Source: Kudoa neothunni
Lineage: Eukaryota; Cnidaria
Assembly (NCBI GenBank): GCA_964304625.1
Contig: OZ199839.1
Span: 4,712,001 to 4,776,000, forward strand
Reading direction: 5' to 3'
DNA: 64,000 nt
Every line of letters begins with the position of its first letter. The first letter of the stretch is position 1. The translations under genes and the position numbers were made by a program. Positions 23,992-33,672 of the stretch are shown piece after piece. The notes beneath the pieces were generated by a model. It did no database searches and was not told where the DNA came from. It worked only from the letters and a program-made list of their open reading frames with translations.

Positions 23992-25024
23992 AGTCAATAA
24001 AAATACAAAAAATAGATTGAAAACCCTTTCAAAACAAGCCATTTATTCTAAATCATACGATGAATATCTATCCTTTTTAGATGAAATAAAACAAACGAAT
24101 AACACATACTTTTTGTACCTTTCCAAATGTTGGTTAGGTATTTCTGATATGTGGGTACAATGTCTGAGAAAAAACATAATGACTTTTGGATCCAATACAA
24201 ACAATAGAATTGAACAAGCCCATGGAAAACTCAAAAGTTTTTTGTCTAAGCAATCTCCATTACCAAATCAGATAGATGAAATTCTTCGTTATGTTAATAT
24301 ATTGGATAGCGAATTCACTATCAAAGAATAACAATTATCTATGAACACACATAGGATATCCAATGATGCTGAATTAAATCAACTCCTCATTCATTTTTCT
24401 CCTTACTGTTGGGAAAAGATTTTAGAAAATTTCAATTCCAATAATTATATTACAATGCGGGAATCAAAAACTTATTTTTTTGTTCATCTAAAATCAAACT
24501 CTGCCATGGTTATTAAAAGTAATGAAACATTCTTCTGCGACTGTCCATTGTTCATACAACATAATCTACCTTGCAATCATCTGATCAATCTAATGAAATT
24601 ATCTATAATAAGTATTGAATCAATTGTTACGACAAGATGGACCAAAAATAACCTTTTAAATGGAAAATCACCCGCTATATTTCCTGATATTTGCGATGAT
24701 AATTCACCGTTGTCGAATTCATTTGTTGATAACGAAATGTTATTAGAGGATTCTCCTTCAAAGGATGATAATGTAAATTTCAAGTTTCGACAAAATAATG
24801 AGCTAACTCAAAGAGTGCTGCACACATTAAATTCATTGGGTGGAGAGGAGTATCGGAATTTTTACAATGAGATATCCAACTCACTTCAAAATTTTGAAAA
24901 AACTGTCACTCATAGTGTTAGTGAAAAAAATGCGCCAAATAAAATAATAACGTTCCAAATGAAAGAGGTTATATCGAAAGGTAGACCTAGAGTCCCAAAA
25001 AATTATTTGAAATTTTCAAAATAA
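23992..25024 (+). pseudogene. Mutator-like transposase fragment with SWIM zinc finger
   Basis: One frame runs from the BEL/Pao boundary to 25024 with a single stop at 24329-24331. The first part (23992-24331) carries the C-terminal side of a MULE transposase, with NNRIEQAHGKLKSFLSKQ typical of the region after the catalytic core. The second (24341-25024) holds a SWIM zinc finger, CDCPLFIQHNLPCNH (CxC...CxH, about 24538-24585), as in ZSWIM1/3-type MULE-derived proteins, then a basic tail KGRPRVPKNYLKFSK. The catalytic N-terminal half is missing: the left side abuts the BEL/Pao right repeat, and only 29 bp separate that element from the piggyBac on its other side. No terminal repeats were found. 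Confidence 0.75.
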
Positions 25025-26568
25025 CGCTCTGATTAGTTATTCTAATACAAAAAAATATACTTTATCATTTTTATGAGCTGTTTTGTTTGTAAAAGCGTTG
25101 TAACGTACAGAAAAAGCGAAATAAACATAATCCTATAATCCCCCGCGCATGCACCGGTGTAGTGGAAAGAGACACTATCATATATAAAACCCATGTGTTT
25201 TCGGTTAACTCTCAAAATGAACGTCAGCGAGTATTTAAAACTACCTGATGCAATCGTAAATTTCGACTAAATTTACGATAATACATTTACTGATATTGTT
25301 GCACTTCCGCCTGACAACGTTGGTGTAGTTACTGATGAAGAGGACAGTTATATCCCCATTGGCGATAACATCATCAGAGACAATGATATCCATGATATTG
25401 CGGGCCATGTTGAAATATTTACTACTTTAGGGTACCCAGAAGAAACAGAATTTAATGAAAAGGTTTTATGGGAAAAATTTATGGATGAATTAATTCCAAA
25501 AAGAGAAAACAGGGGTGAACATGTACCAATTCAATATGATCTATACCCAGGTTTTTTTAAATTAAATCTATTATTTTAACAAAATTTAGATTCTTATGAA
25601 ATGTATAAGCAATTATTTGATGAAAATCTTGTATTAAAAATAGTTAAGCAGACAAATATTTACCCTTGGCAGAGGAATGATCATGACTTTCATGTATCTG
25701 TTGATGAAATGAAGAATTTCATAGGCATACTTATATTATCTGGTTATCATAACTTACCAAGACAGACAATAGATTGGAAAACTGCTGAAAACTCTACCGT
25801 TCAATTAGTTAAAAAAGCCATGACTTTAAAATGTTTCAAAGAAATTAAATGTTATGTACACTTTGCTGATAACAACTCAATCGATGTAAGCGATAAAATG
25901 GCTAAACTAAGGCCGTTTATCGATAAATTGAATGCTAATTTTAAAAATTTCTGGATTTTTGATAAAATAAAAATCAATCGATGAACAAAAGGTGTCTTAT
26001 TTTGGTATGTACTCGACCAAAATGTTTGTAAAAGGCAAAGTAGTAAGGTTCGGATTCAACTTTTGGATTATGACCAGCAAGTCTGGTTATATATACAGCT
26101 TCAAAATTTATTGCGGTAAAGAAAGAGCAAATAACCAATGTTGTCTCGATGAGAATGTGGTTTTAAATTTTCTAAAGGATATTGATAATTTAAGTGAAGT
26201 GGACCTTTATACTGACAACTTCTTTACATCCTACAAATTACTAAAGTTGTTGAAGGAAATGAATGTGGCGGCTATTGGTAGAGTAAGACCAAACCGAACT
26301 GGGAAATGTCCTCTTCTATGCTCTAATGTTTATTCCAAAAATAAAAGGGGATATTTCGGACAATATGAAGATTCTCATCAAATTTATTGTTCCCAATGGA
26401 ATGACACGATGCCGGTTATTGTAACGAGCAACCACTACACATGTTATTCATTAGTATCCATAAAAAGATACTCCAAGAAGGATAACAAAAATATAATTAT
26501 TGACCAACCTCAAATGATACATAAATACAACAAAAACATAGGTGGTGTTGATTTGGCCGATAATGGTA

Positions 26569-28001
26569 CCGGGTTTTACATCCAAAACCGGACAATGTGC
26601 TTTTTAAGCAAAGAACAGCGTGGCAACAAATATAATTAAAATATATATATAATGCCAATACAACGCGTTTCAAAAGACAAGAAAATTAGCCATTGAGCTT
26701 GTAATCAATGAGGGGAATCTCTTTCTTTGGTGTCAGGGGAAATGAAAATTCATAAATCAACCCTTAGTGACATGATTAAACGACGTCAAGAACATGAAAC
26801 TTACGAAGAAGGTGTAAGAGATGGTACACGCCATATAAAATTAACTGACGAAGCAAAAACCCAATTGTTTCAGCTAATTGAGGACAACTGTACGATCACC
26901 TTACAACGGATGATTGAACGCCTTAATTTGGAAGTGTGCCAAACAACCGTATGGAGATGGCTAAAAAAATGAACATATCGTTCAAAATGACACGACAAAT
27001 ACCCCAAAGCCGCAATCCTCTTGAGGTTAAACATGAAAGAAGGGATTACGCCAATTGGTATACAAACCTGTCAATAAATGTGAGATATGAAAAACTTATA
27101 TTTATTGACGAAAGCCCCTTCTCGCTTCATTTGCTACGCTCACATGGGCGCTCTCTTGTTGGCACAACCCCCAATCCTGTAGTGATTAACAGCAGAGGAT
27201 CTAACGTCACAATGATCCTCGCTGTGAATGCGATAAGTGTCGTCCACTGTGAAAGCCATTACGGGGGGGGGGCGTAAATTGTGAAATATTCCAAACATTC
27301 CTGACAAAAGTAAGTGATGTTTTGGGAAATGGAGACTTCATTATTGTTATGGATGTTAGCATCGCGCGAGAATAGCAACTCAATAGTTTAGCTGAATGGA
27401 AGTAATAGAGAACGTATTATCAATATAGGAGTTTACTACTATCGTACTAATTAGAATAACGATGATTAATTAATGTTGGTAGACGACAATACGCCCAGCT
27501 GTTTGGGTGTGATCATACGGACTTTATCGTAATGGTGTCCTTTGGGATCATAACAATGGACAACGTCCGATTCCATCATTCCAATATAGAATTCCACAAC
27601 GATTATCCACGTGAAATTAAATACCTGCCCCGATATTCACGGTTTCTGAACCCATGCGAGGAGGTATTTTCACAAATAAAAAGTAACACCTGCAAGGATG
27701 GTCCTATTCGAGGAAGCAATGATTTAATTCAACGAATGACAGTTTCCACCCAATCTGTGATTGAAAATAATTTGAAAAACTATTTTTGGCACAGTGAAAC
27801 GTTTCTAGGTTATTGTCACACTTAAGAGGACGTTCCTAGAAATTAACCTAATTGAAAACATAAATTTCTCAATTTTATAATATTACATTCATTGCGTCTT
27901 TTTTATATGAAATGCAGCGTTAAAGTTCGAATTATTGGCCAATTTAGTAAAACTGCCCGGTTTTGATCGTCACGTTGTTCGGTTTTGGATGTAAAACTCG
28001 G
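26569..28001 (+). mobile_element. Tc1/mariner-type transposon nested in piggyBac
   Basis: TA at 26567-26568 and 28002-28003 flank inverted repeats. The left end reads CCGGGTTTTACATCCAAAAC; the right end on the minus strand reads CCGAGTTTTACATCCAAAAC, and similarity continues for about 30 bp. Length 1433 bp is normal for Tc1-like elements. Removing it restores the reading D-N-G-I-A-N-Y of the host piggyBac, proving an exact insertion. Confidence 0.95.
26670..27825 (+). pseudogene. Tc1/IS630-like transposase, broken
   Basis: An N-terminal helix-turn-helix part (26727-26972: STLSDMIKRRQE, then TITLQRMIERLN and TTVWRWLKK) is followed, after a frameshift, by the catalytic part 26970-27277 with LIFIDESPFSLH (first Asp) and GRSLVGTTPN. 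A run of G residues near 27270 shifts the frame. The second Asp lies in ITMDNVRFHHS (about 27550) and the terminal acidic residue in LPRYSRFLNPCEEVFSQIK (about 27625-27680). About 190 bp of unrelated sequence (about 27355-27550) separate the strand before the second Asp from its motif, so a small insertion is likely. Confidence 0.85.
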
Positions 28002-29984
28002 TATTGCCAATTATAGAATTTCTATAAGAGGAAAAAAATGATATTGGCCAATTTTCACTAACCTGATATCCATGTGCGTTGTTAATTCCTGGAAAATTTA
28101 TAATTCCCTAGCAGACAAACCTACTGATCTTTTAGAGCACACCAGAGCAATCGTGTCAAATTTGATAAAACCGTCAAATGATATACCTAACAAGAAAAAA
28201 TCCAAATTATCTCGAATTATTAAACCTAATATGTGCCCAAAGCCCCTAATAACAATTGATAAATCTGGAAAAAGACTGAGGTGCGCCATATGCCATAAAA
28301 TCACCGTATATTTTTGTGAAGGATGCTCCACCAGTTTCCATACAAAATGCTTCGCCCTATTTCGCAGTTGACGAATAATTTTCAACATAATGTCGTAATA
28401 ATATAATTAAAACAATTATTCTTATATAATATTAATTAATTGATTTTTATTTTTGCGCGTGCGCGTTCATGAGGGTTTTATGTATCGAAAATGGTACATT
28501 CATAAAATCGCAATATTTTTAACCTATTATCTCAGTTTAATTTTATATTCAAATTAATAGTTTTCTATTAAAAACAATTTTAATTCATATAATTTTTTAA
28601 TATAGAAACCCTGAATGGGTGGGTTAAACACACATTTCGCGATGCGCGATTATACTATCATCTGGTTATGTACGCTATGAAACGCTTCAGAGTTGTTCTC
28701 AAACCTTGCGAAAAAGCTTTTATCTGTAAATTGAAGATAAGAAACCCTAGGGTGACCCTATTAGATTTGTCAAATGCCTTTTTTTAAAGAGAGGGGATCT
28801 ATACTAGCGACTAGCACTATTGGAGATATATTGCGGGATTCCGAAAAATGGATTGCTTCTCAAAACTCAAACAGATTGACGTACAAGGGGAGGAAACACG
28901 ATAACTTGGAGAAAGCCCTTTATATGTGGATAGATAGCACAAATGAATGCACATAACGTGTGTATAAACGGCTCTATAATCACCAAAAAGGCCAAGGAAT
29001 TCGCGAATAAACTTGGAATAGAGGGCTTCTCCTTCTCATCGAGATAGCTTGAAAAATTCAAAAAGCCACCAACGAACTTAAAATCGCCCTGCGAAATTAT
29101 TCTTGGGGGATATTTACAATGCCGATGAAAATTGGCTTATTTTATCGCCTTGGCCCGAATAAGATGTTATCTAATTTTCGTCGGTCAGGTACGAAGAATT
29201 CAAAAGAAAGAATTTCAATTTTATTTTGCGTAAACGCATTGGGAACTCATAAGTTGAAGCCATTGATTATTGGTAAATCTATTAAGCCTAGATGTTTCAA
29301 GAATTTTGACCCCTCACGTTACGTGACTTATACGTCCAATGAAAGGCCTGGATGACATCAATCATATTTGAAAATTTTCTTAAGAATTTCAATTCAATGA
29401 TGAAAGCAGAAAATAGAAATATCCTACTGCTATTTGACAATGCGACTAGCCACAAAAAAATGGATACTCGAATATCCAGATATTAATGATTCCTCCAAAC
29501 CTAACTTCCCATTTACAACCTCTTGGTGCGGGCATAATCAGATCATTCAAGTCAAATTATAGAAAATTCGTCGACCAGGTGGAATCTGGTGATATTCCTC
29601 CTCATGTTGATCTGAAGGATGCCGTAAGATTCACTCATGAATCTTGGGACAATGTTACACAAAGTATCATCCAAAATTGTTGGAATCACACTGGCATACT
29701 TTCTGATTAAATCATTATCTCTGAAAAAGGCTGTGATGATAACTCATTAGACGAGCTTTTAAAAAAAACACCCGGATGTTGTTATCAAAATGCGGAAGAA
29801 TATGTGAATTGTGATTCCGAACTTGAAACTGGAGAGTTTATCAATGATAACGATATTCTGGAAATTCTCAACGAAAGTGATTCTGAATCCTCCGAAAATT
29901 CAGAAGATGAAATCAAGGTCATTCGGGATTAAGATACAATGATTGCCATCTCAACTGTCATTAAATATATTCAAAGGCCAAATA

Positions 29985-31755
29985 CAGTGACTTATGGGTC
30001 GTGTGTAATCAAAAGGGAAATCAAAGTCACTACGCAACACACAACGTTGCGCATGCGAAAATAAACAAAAATTCAAAATACTACGTAATATTTTTGCTAA
30101 CTAGCATACTTAACTGCTATTACTTTTAAAATGATTTGTAATGCAGCTGTTCCTAAAATTAGATTGTCGAATTTTGTTATTTGCTTTAACATTTGTGGGC
30201 TTTTTGTTTTAAAATATCTACTTATACAAGACAAATATTTAAACATATCTTTATCAGAAACGGGAACAGTTTCAATAGAATCATTATCAGACTCTGCTTC
30301 TATTCTATCATGATGTGAAGGAATATTAATATTATCGTTATCCACTTCATCAGCAGCACAAACTTCTGGATTTCTAGTGATTATATTGACTTCTTCTTCC
30401 ATCATTTCTTTTAATCCGGTGGTTGGATTTTCATTTGCTGTGAGAGTTTCTAATTCTTCTTGGCATGGGAGAAAATGACTTCCTAAAACAATTTACAATC
30501 GTCTCGGTTTTTACATGATCTCATTAATTCTTCAACAGAAACATCGCTTTCAAAATGTTGGGTAATTCGCATTTTGTCGATCCAGCTTCCACGCTCTGTA
30601 TAAGAGACTCCATTAAATGTTTCTTATAAATTACTTTAACATTGTTGATTATCCCTTGGTCAAGAGGTTGCAAAACGCTAGTAGCATTGGGTGGGAAGAA
30701 ACATAATGTAATATTGGAAAGGTTCAAATTAGGGTGTGAGGGGCAGTTGTCAAGAAAAAGAAAAATTTTTGTTGTTGACATGATTAATTTCTTGTTCCAC
30801 CTAATGAGGAGTTGGGAAAATATTTTCTCTGCCATCCAAGCGTTAGTGTTTGTTTCATAATCCAACGGCAGTTTTTTAATTGATCCAAAACAACGGGGCT
30901 CTGAAAACTTACCTATTATTAATGGGTCTAATTTTTCTCCAGGCATAGAGCAGGTAAATAAAGCAGTTATTCTTATTTTTGATTGTTTGCACCCATTTTT
31001 ATTTATCTCGTTAGCGAATACATATCCTCTACCTACGCAAGATATATAACATGAAAATATTAATAACATTTTCGTTGCGGATAATACAAGCCTGTTTCGT
31101 CTGCATTGAAAATATCCTTAGGCTCCCAGCTCTTAAGGAATATCGCTCAAATTGGTTTTCCATTCCTCGATGACAATATTGTTTACACTTTTAGATTCAC
31201 CGAAAAATGTATTACGAGAGATATTAAATCTTTTTATAAAGCCATAAAACCAGCCAGTAGACAAACATGTTTCCTTTGAGGCATCATCAAGGAATTCATT
31301 GGTTTTATTGATGATAACTTCTTGAGAAAGTTATATATTTTTCGCTCTCATGAGCTCTATCCAGTCTTTCGCTTGATGATCGATATCTATATGTTCTCCT
31401 TTCTTAAGAGTTTTTCTTAATTTGGAAACAGAACTGTCGTTATAGTGCTTAAGCAACTTGTCTTTATTGTTTAGGATAGTATTCAAGGTAGATCTTGCTT
31501 TTACGTCGAAGGCCTTCATTGTTTCCATGTTGGCATTTGGTTTATTCGATATCTTTTCATAGTGTTTGATAATTCCTACTTTTTTCGATAGGGTTAGGAA
31601 TTTCTTTCTGTTAGCTACCGACGCACGACCTATAATCTTCCTCGCTTTTCAAAAAAATCGTCACGCACGACACATTAAATGCATAAAAATTAAATTTTCA
31701 AAGGGTTATTAATTTATATTTTATTGCGATATTACTTATGACCCATAAGTCACTG
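29985..31755 (-). mobile_element. Inner Tigger-like transposon, complete ends
   Basis: Perfect 16-bp inverted repeats, CAGTGACTTATGGGTC at 29985-30000 and its complement at 31740-31755, are flanked by TA (29983-29984 and 31756-31757). Length 1771 bp. It is inserted in reverse orientation within the tail of the outer Tigger. Because both ends and target duplication are perfect, it inserted after the outer element. Confidence 0.95.
30097..31640 (-). pseudogene. Inner Tigger transposase, frameshifted
   Basis: Reading down the minus strand: a psq-type helix-turn-helix with KKFLTLSKKVGIIKHYEKIS (about 31615-31555), a second DNA-binding domain including STLNTILNNKDKLL and DWIELMRAKNI (31528-31331), ETCLSTGWFYGFIKRFNISR (about 31280-31220), first Asp in DIFNADETGLYYPQRK (about 31120-31075, reached after a frameshift), and a DDE frame 31069-30524 with KLDPLIIGKFSEPRCF, FLFLDNCPSHPN and PPNATSVLQPLDQGIINNVK. 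The acidic tail 30405-30097 completes it. Only about three frameshifts or stops are seen, so it is less decayed than the outer copy. Confidence 0.87.
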
Positions 31756-32272
31756 TATTCATGATCTGAATGGAGAGGTCAAATTAAAAGATGATCTATT
31801 AACATCACTTACACGTCTTAAAAGAAGAAATGAACAAAATCCTCTTAGTAAAGTTAAACAAATATTAATTACCGATTATTTAAAAAGTTAGACTACTCCT
31901 CTTTGGATATATTTTTCTCCCATAATTATATACTGTTTTTTCTTTTAAGCCTCCAAATTCTTAGTTAATAGATATGCCAATATTTTTAATTTTGATTTTA
32001 GAAATTAAATTATTTTACGTAATAAATAGTAAAAAATGTTTATGAATCAAGTAAGCAATCCGTTAAGTGGAAATTTTAAAAAACCGCGCGCGCGGGACAT
32101 TGGTTAGGTTCGATTAACCGGAACCTCGCTATCCGGAAAGAAAATCGCCGATCCCGACTTTTCCGGATAATCGAGGTTTGACTGTATATGAATGTAATTT
32201 TATAGACTTTTGGTGCGAGTTAAAATGGTTAGGAGCCAAAAAATTTGATGTACAAAGAATGTGAATAATATA

Positions 32273-32467
32273 TTAAACAATCAATGCACCAGTTAATATT
32301 TTATTGTTGGCTACATAATTGACATAATTTTCTTTTATCCACAGATGGAAATAAATGAATGATCCAATTGCTAAAATGATGCTCATAGTAATATTCCCAG
32401 TAACCTGATTTAGATCACTCAACATTACATTGATAAAATTCAAAGTATATTTATCCAAATTAATCAT
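32273..32467 (-). CDS. Small single-pass membrane protein candidate, 64 aa
   Basis: ATG 32467 opens 64 codons with one clear hydrophobic helix (about residues 25-43, MSIILAIGSFIYFHLWI) after a polar N-terminus MINLDKYTLNFINV. It lies between the outer Tigger and the Gypsy element, on the same strand as the P4-ATPases. I do not recognise a family. It may be a genuine small gene, a single exon of a larger one, or chance in AT-rich DNA; the helix and normal residue mix favour a gene slightly. Confidence 0.35.
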   Translation of the reverse strand: MINLDKYTLNFINVMLSDLNQVTGNITMSIILAIGSFIYFHLWIKENYVNYVANNKILTGALIV

Positions 32468-32766
32468 TTAAAAATATATTTCAATTTTATAAAAAGTTGT
32501 GTTTCGGTAAATTCGCATTCCACGATGCCCCGCGCATGGTTAAAGTTGTAATATTTTATATTGATGAAACACCAACTTATAAACTTTATATATTTTCTAC
32601 AATAATAAATTAACTCATAATGCAAAATGAAAAAATCTGTTTAAAAACTAACTAGAGTTAAAAAAAAGTGAGGTACCAAAATGAACCTTATCGTGTGGTG
32701 TGGTAACGTGATTTTTATGCAATGTGGTTGAGGGTTAATAAACCAAAATTAATTTTATGAAACCAT

Positions 32767-32883
32767 TGTAGTGACCTCTATATAATAATATAATAACTTG
32801 AATATTATGATCGGCCGTCGCCACGGGAGGGGTATTATTAGTTAGCGAATTGTGGTTTTATCGCGTGCCGCTGCTTCATTACA
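32767..32883 (+). repeat. Left LTR of the Gypsy element
   Basis: 117 bp, starts TGTAGTGACC and ends TTCATTACA; one difference from the right LTR. Confidence 0.95.
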
Positions 32884-32910
32884 TTTGGTGTCAGAGGTCT
32901 AACTAAGAAC

Positions 32911-33651
32911 ATGAAAGTAAAAGAGATAAATTTCGAAATGCCAATAGATGAGCGATTGGAAGAATTGGAGGCGAGGTCTCTTATAAAAAATCACACGACC
33001 GAACAACATTACGCATTTCTACTACTGGCCATACCTATCCACCAGCGTACAATTTTAAAGCCCTCCGAGCAAGAGAAACTTGAGCTGGGTCCTGTCGAGG
33101 CATTGAAGAGGAGGATAAGAGGATACTATGCAAGTATCACGAGCACACAAAGCCAATGGACCACTTTCTTGAATGAAAAGATAAAATCGGGAGAACAAAT
33201 CCAAGATTTTGCAAATAGAATTTTGCTTCGTCTCAAAGCGGCAAGACCAAATGCCACAGCGGATGATATAATATTCTTTCTGAAACCAAAAATTGTAGAA
33301 ACTGTTCCAAAAGTGTATCAACCGATATTGAATACCGAATCCACTGGAAATATGGCAATACTCATAGAGAAAGCCCAAGCATATATAGATTCGAATACTA
33401 TAGAATCAACTGATACCGTTGTATCTATAAACGCCGTAAAACAACCTATGCATCCTACCCGATACCACAACAATCGTGAATGTTATAAATGTGGGAGTAG
33501 ATATCACCTGAGTGACGAATGTAAAGGTCTTGTACGATGCAATATATGTCAAAAGGTAGGACATATGGCAAAAAAATGCTTTTTACGTTTGAGAAACGTA
33601 AAAGGGGGCAGGCCTACTCTCGAGCCTCGCTCCCTAAATCGCCGAAATTAG
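32911..33651 (+). CDS. gag part of the Gypsy fossil
   Basis: Part of the LTR element. A 246-codon frame ends with two CCHC zinc knuckles (CYKCGSRYHLSDEC and CNICQKVGHMAKKC), the nucleic-acid-binding module of retroelement gag proteins. Confidence 0.85.
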   Translation: MKVKEINFEMPIDERLEELEARSLIKNHTTEQHYAFLLLAIPIHQRTILKPSEQEKLELGPVEALKRRIRGYYASITSTQSQWTTFLNEKIKSGEQIQDFANRILLRLKAARPNATADDIIFFLKPKIVETVPKVYQPILNTESTGNMAILIEKAQAYIDSNTIESTDTVVSINAVKQPMHPTRYHNNRECYKCGSRYHLSDECKGLVRCNICQKVGHMAKKCFLRLRNVKGGRPTLEPRSLNRRN

Positions 33652-33672
33652 AGAGCACTGTATTCACAACAA

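Larger units (their letters stand above)
25217..28371 (+). pseudogene. piggyBac transposase interrupted by a Tc1-like insertion
   Basis: From ATG 25217 (MNVSEYLKLPD) an acidic N-terminus leads into FIGILILSGYHNLPRQTIDW (about 25710-25775), a broken first Asp region near 25980 (SIDEQKVSYFG), then a long frame 25992-26566 with DLYTDNFFTSYKLL and NIGGVDLADN. Here the Tc1-like element enters. Downstream the protein resumes at 28004 with IANYRISIRGKK, a TGA in place of the expected Trp, and YWPIFTNLISMCVVNSW, ending in the cysteine-rich zinc domain CAICHKITVYFCEGCSTSFHTKC (about 28285-28360). Besides the insertion there are about four stops or frameshifts. The protein is close to that of the 8723-10964 element. 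Confidence 0.88.
25140..28623 (+). mobile_element. piggyBac transposon split by a Tc1-like element; left end not found
   Basis: The right end is clear: ACCCTGAATGGGTGGG followed by TTAA 28624-28627. The left boundary is uncertain; no matching CCCACCCATT end was found upstream, and the Mutator-like frame reaches 25024, so the left tip may be lost. GC-rich subterminal motifs on both sides (CCCCGCGCATGC near 25140, GCGCGTGCGCG near 28456) fit one element. A complete Tc1-like element (26569-28001) lies inside its transposase. Confidence 0.75.
28677..31890 (+). pseudogene. Tigger transposase remnant, interrupted
   Basis: Parts in order: N-terminal helix-turn-helix (28677-28784, MKRFRVVLKPCEKAF), STIGDILRDSEKWIASQN and a CENP-B-type second DNA-binding domain (28790-29040), first Asp in IYNADEN (about 29110), DDE strand KPLIIGKSIKPRCF (29119-29355), second Asp in LLLFDNATSH (about 29425-29455), PPNLTSHLQPLGAGIIRSFK (29486-29545), then an acidic tail to AISTVIKYIQRPNT at 29983. 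The inner Tigger interrupts here; the last residues KVKQILITDYLKS resume at about 31760-31890. Several frameshifts besides the insertion show it is dead. Confidence 0.87.
28677..32184 (+). mobile_element. Tigger/pogo transposon split by an inverted Tigger
   Basis: The protein begins at ATG 28677, only 50 bp after the piggyBac TTAA, so the left terminus is missing; a piggyBac insertion into the Tigger 5' leader is one explanation. The right terminus CAGTCAAACCTCGATTATCC (minus strand, ending 32184) is followed by TA 32185-32186 and matches the Tigger end at 651. The second Tigger occupies 29985-31755. Confidence 0.85.
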
